NCBI GenBank assembly: GCA_904502185.1
Contig: CAJGDX010000117.1
Span: 1 to 5,163 of the forward strand
Reading direction: 5' to 3'
Length of the DNA stretch: 5,163 bases
Source: an uncultured Bacteroidaceae bacterium
GTDB taxonomy: Bacteria; Bacteroidota; Bacteroidia; Bacteroidales; Bacteroidaceae
Shown: positions 1 through 5,163 of the stretch, piece after piece
How the letters are laid out: each line of letters opens with the position of its first letter
Position numbering within the stretch: position 1 is the first letter of the stretch
The notes under the pieces: model-generated
Seen by the model: the letters and a program-made list of their open reading frames with translations, nothing else
The model's database searches: none
What the model was told of the DNA's origin: nothing
Made by a program: the position numbers and the translations under genes

Positions 1-1280
1 AAACGAAAAATGCCGCGAAGATGCGTGCCGACGATGAGGCTATTGCCGTATTTGCCGAAAATCTACGGCAGCTGTTGCTGTCGGCTCCTCTTGGACAGAA
101 ACGTGTGCTTGCCATTGACCCAGGATTCCGCACAGGCTGCAAGGTGGTTATTCTCGATTCGCAGGGCAATCTGCTGACACACTCTGTCATATATCCCCAT
201 CCGCCTCACAACGACCGCGAGTCGGCAGCCGAGGCCATCGAAAAATGGGTGAAGGATTACTGTATCGAGGCTTTTGCCATTGGTAACGGTACGGCAGGAC
301 GCGAAACTGAACAGTTTGTGCGCCGTCTGGGGCTGTCGCCTCAGATTTTTGTAGTGAACGAGGATGGTGCATCGGTCTACTCTGCATCTGCCGTGGCGCG
401 CGAAGAGTTCCCTGACGAGGATGTGACGGTGCGTGGCGCTGTCTCCATCGGTCGCAGGCTGATAGACCCTCTGTCGGAACTTGTCAAAATTGAGCCTCGC
501 TCGATAGGTGTAGGGCAGTATCAGCACAGTGTCGACCAGTCGAAACTTAAGGAGCGACTCGACACGGTGGTCGAGAGCTGTGTGAATATGGTGGGTGTGA
601 ATGTAAACACTGCCACCAAACAGATATTGACACATATTTCGGGATTGGGCCCTGTGCTTGCAGCCAATATTGTAAATTATCGTGCTGCAAACGGTGATTT
701 CCGTTCACGAAAGGAGTTGCTGAAGGTACCCCGTTTGGGAAACAAGGCATTTGAGCAGGCGGCAGGCTTTCTGCGTGTACTCAACGGCAAGGAGCCTCTC
801 GATGCAACTGCCGTACATCCCGAATCGTATGCTGTGGTTGCGGCTATGGCGCGCGACTGTGGTGTCACTCTCGAAGAGTTTGTGGCAAACAGCGAGGTTC
901 GTTCGCGCGTGAAACTCGAAAAATATCTCTCCGGCACTGTGGGAATGCCTACATTGACAGATATCATGGATGCTCTGAACAAGCGCGGCCTTGACCCGCG
1001 CGAGCAGGCTTCGGAGTTTGCTTTTGACGCATCGGTACACGAAATAGAGGACCTTAAAGTGGGAATGGTTCTCCCCGGTCTTGTGACAAACATCACAGCA
1101 TTCGGCGCATTTGTGAACATCGGAGTGCATCAGGATGGACTGGTGCATATTTCGCAACTGACCAACAAGTTTGTCTCTTCGCCTTCGGATGTAGTGAAAT
1201 TGGGACAGCAGGTGATGGTCAAGGTGCTTGAAGTGGATTTGAAGCGTCGTCGTATAAGCCTGACAATGAAAGGCGTGTAA
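1..1280 (+). CDS. tex: Tex, RNA-binding transcription accessory protein (5' truncated by window edge)
   Basis: This is the C-terminal part of Tex, a cytoplasmic nucleic-acid-binding factor linked to transcription. The frame is open from base 3 (first codons read TKNAAK), so the ATG at 21 is an internal Met; numbering below starts there. A YqgF/RNase H-like domain covers about residues 27-155, with AIDPGFRTG (31-39), IGNGTAGRE and NEDGASVYSAS. Next come RGAVSIGRRL and IGVGQYQH (to about 169). Helix-hairpin-helix repeats span about 194-255 (SGLGPVLAANIV, KVPRLGNKAFEQAAGFLR). An S1 RNA-binding domain lies at about 345-417 (GLVTNITAFGAFVNIG, GLVHISQL), and the protein ends in SLTMKGV. Full Tex proteins are usually about 700-770 residues, so roughly the first 40% is missing. 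The YQHSV stretch has Ser where I recall the family having Asp (YQHDV). No frameshift is visible. The stop is 5 bases before the membrane-protein gene, suggesting co-transcription. Confidence 0.96.
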   Translation, partial: TKNAAKMRADDEAIAVFAENLRQLLLSAPLGQKRVLAIDPGFRTGCKVVILDSQGNLLTHSVIYPHPPHNDRESAAEAIEKWVKDYCIEAFAIGNGTAGRETEQFVRRLGLSPQIFVVNEDGASVYSASAVAREEFPDEDVTVRGAVSIGRRLIDPLSELVKIEPRSIGVGQYQHSVDQSKLKERLDTVVESCVNMVGVNVNTATKQILTHISGLGPVLAANIVNYRAANGDFRSRKELLKVPRLGNKAFEQAAGFLRVLNGKEPLDATAVHPESYAVVAAMARDCGVTLEEFVANSEVRSRVKLEKYLSGTVGMPTLTDIMDALNKRGLDPREQASEFAFDASVHEIEDLKVGMVLPGLVTNITAFGAFVNIGVHQDGLVHISQLTNKFVSSPSDVVKLGQQVMVKVLEVDLKRRRISLTMKGV

Positions 1281-1285
1281 GTTTT

Positions 1286-2275
1286 ATGAGTAACGTTCAA
1301 AAGAAATATAGTCGTGTAATTTATGTAGCAATATTGTTGCTGCTGTCGTTGTTCCTTGTCATTGGTGCATTGCCGTCGATATCTTCGTATGGTAGTTGGG
1401 TGACTCCGCCCGTGGCACTTTTTACGGGACTATTGTTTGCCCTCTTGTGCGGACAGCCCTTTTCCTTGTTCAACAAGAAGATGTCGAAGATGCTGTTGCA
1501 GTATTCTGTTGTCGGACTGGGATTCGGAATGAATCTTTACGAGTCGTTGGCTTCAGGCTGTGAAGGAATGGCATTTACTATAGTTTCGGTGTTCGGAACA
1601 TTGGCATTGGGCTGTTTCATTGGTGTAAAGTTGTTGGGTGTCGACCGTAATACATCATATTTGATAAGTTCCGGTACAGCTATTTGTGGCGGCAGTGCCA
1701 TAGCCGCAGTGGGGCCGATAATAAAGGCTAACGATAGCGAAATGTCTGTGGCCTTGGGAACAGTGTTTGTGCTGAATGCAGTAGCGCTTTTCCTCTTCCC
1801 GGCAATAGGCCATTTGCTCAATCTCGACCAGCAACAGTTTGGAATGTGGGCAGCAATAGCCATTCACGACACCAGCTCGGTGGTTGGCGCAGGTGCTGCT
1901 TACGGCGAGGAGGCTTTGCAAATTGCCACAACCATAAAACTGACGCGTGCCTTGTGGATTATACCTGTGGCATTGTTTACGTCGTTTCTATTCAAGAGCA
2001 AAGGTAAAAAGGTTACAATTCCCATGTTCATCATTCTTTTTGTGGTGGCAATGGCTGTAAATACCTATATTCTGAGTGCATCGGAAATAGGAACTTTAGT
2101 GGGTGATACTATAAATATGATTGCACGCAAAGTGCTGACACTGACACTCTTTTTCATTGGCGCTTCACTGTCGTTGGATGTGCTGAACAATGTGGGCTTC
2201 AAGCCCTTTTTGCAAGGTGTGTTGCTGTGGGTTGTTGTAAGTGTGGTATCTTTGTTGTTTATTTACTTGATGTAG
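1286..2275 (+). CDS. YeiH/UPF0324 family membrane protein (putative sulfate exporter family)
   Basis: A 329-residue polytopic inner-membrane protein of the UPF0324/YeiH family (Cons_hypoth698). Some members are proposed to export sulfite or sulfate; the substrate here is unknown. Family signatures are SSGTAICGGSAIAAVGPIIKA-like glycine/alanine-rich sequence at about 128-148, AIHDTSSVVGAGAAYG at about 192-207, and KLTRALWIIPVAL at about 218-230. Hydrophobic segments lie near 11-29, 40-57, 68-83, 93-114, 126-144, 155-173, 186-205, 223-236, 245-263, 285-300 and 308-328, giving about 9-11 membrane passes. Basic residues precede the first segment (KKYSR), and no cleavable signal is obvious. Length is close to E. 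coli YeiH (about 350). The ATG at 1286 is chosen because it lies 5 bases after the tex stop and precedes a plausible N-terminus. No strong Shine-Dalgarno is seen, and translational coupling to tex is likely. The family call is firm; the transport role is inference. Confidence 0.9.
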   Translation: MSNVQKKYSRVIYVAILLLLSLFLVIGALPSISSYGSWVTPPVALFTGLLFALLCGQPFSLFNKKMSKMLLQYSVVGLGFGMNLYESLASGCEGMAFTIVSVFGTLALGCFIGVKLLGVDRNTSYLISSGTAICGGSAIAAVGPIIKANDSEMSVALGTVFVLNAVALFLFPAIGHLLNLDQQQFGMWAAIAIHDTSSVVGAGAAYGEEALQIATTIKLTRALWIIPVALFTSFLFKSKGKKVTIPMFIILFVVAMAVNTYILSASEIGTLVGDTINMIARKVLTLTLFFIGASLSLDVLNNVGFKPFLQGVLLWVVVSVVSLLFIYLM

Positions 2276-2304
2276 TTGCTTGTAGAATAAAAAGAATAGG
2301 TTCG
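2276..2304 (+). promoter_or_regulatory. Possible Bacteroidota -33/-7 promoter for the U32 gene
   Basis: TTG at 2276-2278, an 18-base spacer and TAGGTTCG at 2297-2304 resemble the Bacteroidota housekeeping consensus (TTTG, about 19-21 bases, TAnnTTTG), with one mismatch in the -7 box. It would start transcription near 2310, leaving a leader of about 45 bases before the ATG at 2354. The -7 box overlaps a small perfect hairpin (ATAGGTT-CGTA-AACCTAT, 2296-2313), which could alternatively be a weak terminator for the upstream unit, although no T-tract follows. Such motifs arise often by chance in AT-rich DNA, so this is tentative. Confidence 0.3.
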
Positions 2305-2353
2305 TAAACCTATAATTATATGTAAATTGTACCTGAATTTATATTCAAGATAT

Positions 2354-4183
2354 ATGAAAGAAACTCCTGTGAAAATAGAACTTCTTGCGCCGGCAAAGAA
2401 TCTCGAAACTGCCATAGACGCTGTGAACCATGGCGCTGATGCAGTATATATCGGTGCGCCGCGTTTCGGCGCGCGTCAGGCTGCCGGAAACTCAGTCGAG
2501 GATATTGCACAGCTTGTCGAATATGCCCATCTGTTCGGTGTCAAGGTCTATGTTACGTTGAATACTATACTCTACGACGATGAGTTGAAGGAGGTGGAAC
2601 AGTTGATTGCCGAACTTTATAATGTGGGTGTCGATGCTCTCATTGTGCAGGATATGGGAATAACAAAAATGAATATTCCGCCTATTGCATTGCATGCAAG
2701 CACGCAGATGGATAATCGTACGGTGGAAAAGGTCGATTTTCTCGGTAAGGCAGGCTTTGCACAGGTGGTGCTGGCACGCGAATTGTCGCTGAATGAGATT
2801 GCCGATATTCACAAAAATGTGCCACAGGTGCGTCTCGAGGCTTTTGTTCATGGAGCTCTCTGTGTCAGTTACAGCGGTCGCTGCTATGCTTCGCAGCACT
2901 GTTTCGGACGCAGTGCCAATCGTGGTGCATGTGCCCAGTTCTGCCGTCTTGCATTCGATTTGGTGGATGCAGAGGGCGCAACTATACTCAAAGAGAAGCA
3001 TCTTCTCTCGCTGAAGGATATGAACCGCAGTGCCGATCTTGAACGTATGCTTGACGCAGGTGTGGTATCTTTTAAAATTGAGGGACGATTGAAGGAAAAT
3101 TCCTATGTTAAAAATGTAACGGCCTACTATCGTCAGCGACTCGACGAAATTTTTGCCCGTCGACAGGAATTTGTACGCTCATCTTACGGCGTATCTGCTC
3201 CTCAGTTTGTGCCTTCGCCCGAAAAGAGCTTCAGCCGTGGCTTTACACGCTATTTTCTCGATGGTCGCGGCGAGGATATAAGCTCTTTCGACACTCCCAA
3301 GTCTTTGGGCGAGAAGATGGGAAAGGTTATGCGAGTGATGAAAAATTATATTGTTGTTTCGGATGGCAGCAGCTTTGCCAATGGCGATGGTGCCTGCTTT
3401 ATCGACGGCGATGGCAGGTTGCAGGGTTTCAGAATCAACCGTGTCGAGGCCGACAGGCTCTTTCCGCAGACAATGCCCGAAGTAAGAGCCGGTGTGCAGC
3501 TCTATCGCAACTATAACATTGCTTTCGAGCGTGAAGTGCAGCGTTCGACAGCGCCTCGTCGATTGCGACTGAACCTCACTTTTGCCGCAACGGCCGATGG
3601 ATTCAGATTGACAACTGCCGACGAGAGTGGCATTGCCGTATCGGTCGATGCACAGAGTGAAAAATCTCTTGCGCGTACACCGCAGAGAGCTAACCTGCTG
3701 GCGCAGCTTGCAAAGTGGGGAAATACTCCTTTTGCAGTCGAGGATACTCAGATACTTTTCGAAGAGGACTATTTTGTCCCATCGTCGTTGGTGGCCGATA
3801 TGCGTCGCAAGGCGTGTGAACTGTTACTCGAACAGCATCGGCAGACATATTCCCGTGAAGAGCAATCGCCTGTCCCCTCTACGCTCGTTTGCCCCGAAAC
3901 ATCCCTGGATTATACTGCCAATGTGGCAAATGCCCTTGCCCGCGACTTTTATGCGTCGCATGGCGTTGAAAATATTGCTCCTGCGTACGAACTTCAACAG
4001 CCGGATGATGTTCCGGTGATGTACTCCAAACATTGTATAAAGCATACATTGGGGTGGTGCAGTCGCGACGGTGAAAAGCATCCTTTCAAGGAGCCATTTT
4101 ATCTGGTGGCAGGCGACGGACGCCGTTTCAAACTGCAATTCGATTGCAGGAATTGTATGATGAAAGTCATAAGTCAGTCATAA
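2354..4183 (+). CDS. U32 family peptidase-like protein, probably RlhA-type RNA hydroxylation protein
   Basis: The 609-residue product belongs to the peptidase U32 family. I chose ATG 2354 over an in-frame TTG at 2327 because family members begin just before the IELLAPAKN motif, here at residues 8-16. The N-terminal half carries DAVYIGAPRFGAR, VHGALCVSYSGRC within the U32 signature (about 162-180), NRGACAQFCRL, and SFKIEGRLKENSYVKNV. Core cysteines are C170, C177, C183, C193 and C197, the region where related U32 proteins such as UbiU/UbiV bind a 4Fe-4S cluster. A collagenase-like DUF3656-type region probably follows in the second half. The C-terminus has a second set, C561, C569, C598 and C601 (HCIKHTLGWC, FDCRNCMM). 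Length and this tail resemble E. coli RlhA (YdcP), which is needed for prephenate-dependent 23S rRNA C2501 hydroxylation, more than short TrhP/UbiU types. Proteolytic activity is not implied. The family is certain; the RlhA role is inferred. Confidence 0.9.
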   Translation: MKETPVKIELLAPAKNLETAIDAVNHGADAVYIGAPRFGARQAAGNSVEDIAQLVEYAHLFGVKVYVTLNTILYDDELKEVEQLIAELYNVGVDALIVQDMGITKMNIPPIALHASTQMDNRTVEKVDFLGKAGFAQVVLARELSLNEIADIHKNVPQVRLEAFVHGALCVSYSGRCYASQHCFGRSANRGACAQFCRLAFDLVDAEGATILKEKHLLSLKDMNRSADLERMLDAGVVSFKIEGRLKENSYVKNVTAYYRQRLDEIFARRQEFVRSSYGVSAPQFVPSPEKSFSRGFTRYFLDGRGEDISSFDTPKSLGEKMGKVMRVMKNYIVVSDGSSFANGDGACFIDGDGRLQGFRINRVEADRLFPQTMPEVRAGVQLYRNYNIAFEREVQRSTAPRRLRLNLTFAATADGFRLTTADESGIAVSVDAQSEKSLARTPQRANLLAQLAKWGNTPFAVEDTQILFEEDYFVPSSLVADMRRKACELLLEQHRQTYSREEQSPVPSTLVCPETSLDYTANVANALARDFYASHGVENIAPAYELQQPDDVPVMYSKHCIKHTLGWCSRDGEKHPFKEPFYLVAGDGRRFKLQFDCRNCMMKVISQS

Positions 4184-4197
4184 AGTACCTTTTTGTG

Positions 4198-4260
4198 TGA
4201 CAAAATGGGAGTTTCTGCCAAAATGTCGCAATGTGTCATGGCCGATTGGCAAAAATGTCC
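4198..4260 (+). promoter_or_regulatory. TGNCA half-site array upstream of groES (candidate activator/repressor sites)
   Basis: TGNCA, a self-complementary pentamer, occurs at 4198 (TGACA), 4216 (TGCCA), 4234 (TGTCA) and 4247 (TGGCA); the first three are exactly 18 bases apart. Degenerate partners follow 8-9 bases after three of them: TGGGA at 4206, TGTCG at 4224 and TGTCC at 4256, usually across an A-only spacer (for example TGCCA-AAA-TGTCG). The regular spacing and position 35-95 bases upstream of the candidate promoter suggest binding sites for a dimeric regulator, such as an enhancer-binding activator. No CIRCE element is visible. The pattern is seen directly; its function is inferred. Confidence 0.4.
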
Positions 4261-4271
4261 ATTTTTATGCC

Positions 4272-4307
4272 CCAAAAGCACCGAAAAACATTTTGGCACG
4301 CTTTTGG
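4272..4307. repeat. Inverted repeat CCAAAAGC - 20 bases - GCTTTTGG
   Basis: A perfect 8-base inverted repeat has arms at 4272-4279 and 4300-4307. A nested second copy (TTTTGG at 4291-4296) also complements the left arm. The right arm lies inside the candidate promoter. It could be an operator, a cruciform, or part of a read-through hairpin from the U32 gene. No T-tract directly follows the right arm, so a factor-independent terminator is unlikely. Confidence 0.4.
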
Positions 4308-4321
4308 TTATACTATTTATG
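4291..4321 (+). promoter_or_regulatory. Candidate groESL promoter (two overlapping readings)
   Basis: Reading one is a Bacteroidota housekeeping promoter: TTTTG at 4291-4295, an 18-base spacer, then TATTTATG at 4314-4321 (TAnnTTTG with one mismatch), with a start near 4327-4330. Reading two is a sigma-54 element: TGGCACG at 4294-4300 is a perfect -24 box, but the -12 box reads TGGT instead of TTGC, keeping the G and losing the C of the GC pair at the correct 10-base spacing. The region must contain a promoter, because groES starts a separate unit 205 bases after the U32 stop. Which sigma factor is used is undecided. Confidence 0.5.
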
Positions 4322-4340
4322 TGCATGGCTCGTACATGCA
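4322..4340. repeat. Dyad TGCATG - 7 bases - CATGCA at the predicted groESL transcript start
   Basis: Perfect 6-base inverted arms at 4322-4327 and 4335-4340 flank GCTCGTA. The dyad sits directly downstream of the putative -7 box, so it could be an operator overlapping the start site, the position where CIRCE operators often sit, although the sequence is not CIRCE. It could also be a 5'-end hairpin in the groESL mRNA. Six-base dyads can occur by chance. Confidence 0.3.
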
Positions 4341-4349
4341 ACTGTAAAC

Positions 4350-4388
4350 GATAAAAAATAAATAAAATAACAATTAAATTTTACAATT
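4350..4388 (+). promoter_or_regulatory. A/T-rich unstructured groES leader without Shine-Dalgarno
   Basis: The stretch before the groES ATG is almost entirely A and T and has no GGAG-type Shine-Dalgarno, as is usual for well-translated Bacteroidota genes that rely on unstructured A-rich leaders. ACAATT occurs twice (4370-4375 and 4383-4388), the second directly abutting the ATG. The same hexamer abuts the groEL ATG. Confidence 0.5.
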
Positions 4389-4661
4389 ATGAATATCAAA
4401 CCTTTAGCAGACAGAGTTCTTATTCTGCCTCAGGCAGCCGAGGAAAAGACTATCAGCGGCATCATCATCCCCGACACAGCAAAAGAGAAACCCCTTCAGG
4501 GTGAGGTTGTTGCAGTTGGCAACGGTACAAAAGACGAAGAGATGGTAATCAAGGTAGGTGACAATGTTCTCTATGGCAAATATGCAGGTACAGAACTTGA
4601 CCTTGACGGTGTTAAGTATTTGATCATGCGTCAGAGCGACGTATTGGCTGTTATCGGATAA
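4389..4661 (+). CDS. groES: GroES co-chaperonin (Hsp10)
   Basis: A 90-residue GroES, full length for this clade (E. coli has 97). It forms the heptameric lid on GroEL and closes the folding chamber in the cytoplasm. The start MNIKPLADRVLILP is the canonical N-terminal beta-strand. The mobile loop spans about residues 16-33, with the GroEL-contacting hydrophobic triplet I25-I26-I27 after G24 (SGIIIPDTAKEKP). The GEVVAVG strand follows at about 38-44, then a short roof region (NGTKDEE), then KVGDNVLYGKYAGTEL and a C-terminus ending LAVIG. The ATG at 4389 matches the family start and follows a long A/T-rich leader. The stop is 19 bases before groEL, the standard groES-groEL order, so the two are co-transcribed from the promoter region at about 4198-4321. 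Nothing looks broken or foreign. Confidence 0.99.
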   Translation: MNIKPLADRVLILPQAAEEKTISGIIIPDTAKEKPLQGEVVAVGNGTKDEEMVIKVGDNVLYGKYAGTELDLDGVKYLIMRQSDVLAVIG

Positions 4662-4680
4662 TTTTTAGTTTAATACAATT

Positions 4681-5163
4681 ATGGCAAAAGAGATTTTATT
4701 TAATATGGACGCTCGCGACCAGTTGAAGAAGGGCGTTGACGAATTGGCAAATGCAGTTAAGGTAACACTCGGCCCCAAAGGTCGCAACGTTATCATCGAG
4801 AAGAAGTTCGGTGCTCCCCACATCACCAAGGATGGTGTGACTGTGGCAAAGGAGATTGAACTCGACGATGCATACATGAACACAGGTGCGCAGCTTGTAA
4901 AGGCTGTTGCTTCAAAGACCGGTGACGATGCAGGTGACGGTACAACTACTGCAACTGTACTTGCACAGGCTATCATCAGTGAGGGTCTTCGCAATGTTAC
5001 AGCAGGTGCTAACCCCATGGATTTGAAACGCGGTATCGACAAGGCTGTTGAGAAAATCGTTTCATCTATCAAGGAGCAGAGCGAGGATGTTGGTGCCGAC
5101 TACGAGAAAATCGAGCAGGTTGCAACTATCTCTGCAAACAACGACAATGAAATAGGTAAGCTC
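4681..5163 (+). CDS. groEL: GroEL chaperonin (Hsp60), N-terminal part; 3' end beyond window
   Basis: The first 161 residues of GroEL, the tetradecameric ATP-driven folding chamber that works with GroES. The window ends in frame at a Leu codon; full proteins are about 540-550 residues. The visible part is equatorial domain plus the start of the intermediate domain. ATP-site elements are present: VTLGPKGRN (T29, G31-G34), DGVTVAKE with D51 (E. coli D52), and DDAGDGTTTATVLA with D86 (the E. coli D87 catalytic equivalent). TAGANPMDLKRGID and ATISANND further confirm the family. MAKEILFNMDARDQLKKGVDE is Bacteroidales-like. The ATG at 4681 matches the family N-terminus. It lies 19 bases after groES with no Shine-Dalgarno, but is preceded by the same ACAATT as groES. 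Very likely the housekeeping copy, given the groES partner. Confidence 0.99.
   Translation, partial: MAKEILFNMDARDQLKKGVDELANAVKVTLGPKGRNVIIEKKFGAPHITKDGVTVAKEIELDDAYMNTGAQLVKAVASKTGDDAGDGTTTATVLAQAIISEGLRNVTAGANPMDLKRGIDKAVEKIVSSIKEQSEDVGADYEKIEQVATISANNDNEIGKL

Noticed and set aside
21..23. ATG 21 as the true tex start
   Set aside because: The frame is open upstream to the window edge, and the protein would begin partway through Tex, lacking the N-terminal region. It is an internal Met.
63..635. 190-codon open frame on the minus strand opposite tex
   Set aside because: It is fully covered by conserved Tex motifs on the + strand, and the translation has no recognisable domain.
2327..2353. 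TTG start that would extend the U32 protein by nine residues
   Set aside because: The extra residues (MYLNLYSRY) have no family counterpart. ATG 2354 sits just before the conserved IELLAPAKN motif.
4188..4208. Terminator hairpin CCTTTTTG-TGTGA-CAAAATGG after the U32 gene
   Set aside because: The stem has only five continuous pairs plus two beyond a mismatch, is mostly A-T, and has no following T-tract. It also overlaps the TGNCA array, which explains part of the symmetry.
4184..4388. CIRCE/HrcA operator upstream of groES
   Set aside because: No TTAGCACTC-N9-GAGTGCTAA or near match is present. The dyads found differ in sequence and spacing.
4665..5072. 135-codon open frame on the minus strand opposite groEL
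   Set aside because: It lies wholly antisense to unmistakable groEL coding sequence. Long antisense frames opposite strongly codon-biased chaperonin genes are a common artefact, and the translation matches nothing I recognise.
1..5163. A new defence, mobile or other multi-gene system
   Set aside because: All coding space is taken by five recognisable core-genome families on one strand, with no integrase, transposase, repeat array or unknown gene cluster.

Overview
The window looks like chromosomal core DNA from a Bacteroidota bacterium, most likely order Bacteroidales (Bacteroides/Prevotella/Muribaculaceae-like). This rests on the GroEL N-terminus (MAKEILF, a KKFGAPHITKDG stretch), the roughly 610-residue U32 protein, AT-rich leaders with no clear Shine-Dalgarno, and possible TTG / TAnnTTTG promoter elements. 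Order and genus are inferred from remembered family resemblance, not from a search. All five genes are on the + strand.

Layout: (1) bases 1-1280 hold the C-terminal part of tex, an RNA-binding transcription accessory factor whose 5' end lies outside the window. (2) 1286-2275, only 5 bases later, encode a YeiH/UPF0324 membrane protein (putative sulfate-exporter family), probably co-transcribed with tex. (3) A 78-base gap with a possible promoter leads to 2354-4183, a U32 'peptidase' family protein with the C-terminal extension seen in RlhA-type RNA hydroxylation proteins. (4) A 205-base non-coding region, 4184-4388, carries most of the unexplained structure: a TGNCA half-site array, nested inverted repeats, overlapping candidate promoter elements, a dyad and an A-rich leader. 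(5) groES (4389-4661) and the first 161 codons of groEL (4681 to the end) form the chaperonin operon.

The genes do not form one pathway. tex-yeiH looks like a transcription unit, the U32 gene is probably separate, and groES-groEL is a classic two-gene operon under its own control. I see no mobile element, CRISPR array, RNA gene, toxin-antitoxin or defence module, and no novel multi-gene system. The most worthwhile target is the groESL control region. It has TGNCA units at exact 18-base intervals upstream of a near-match to a sigma-54 -24/-12 element, which overlaps an alternative Bacteroidota housekeeping promoter.
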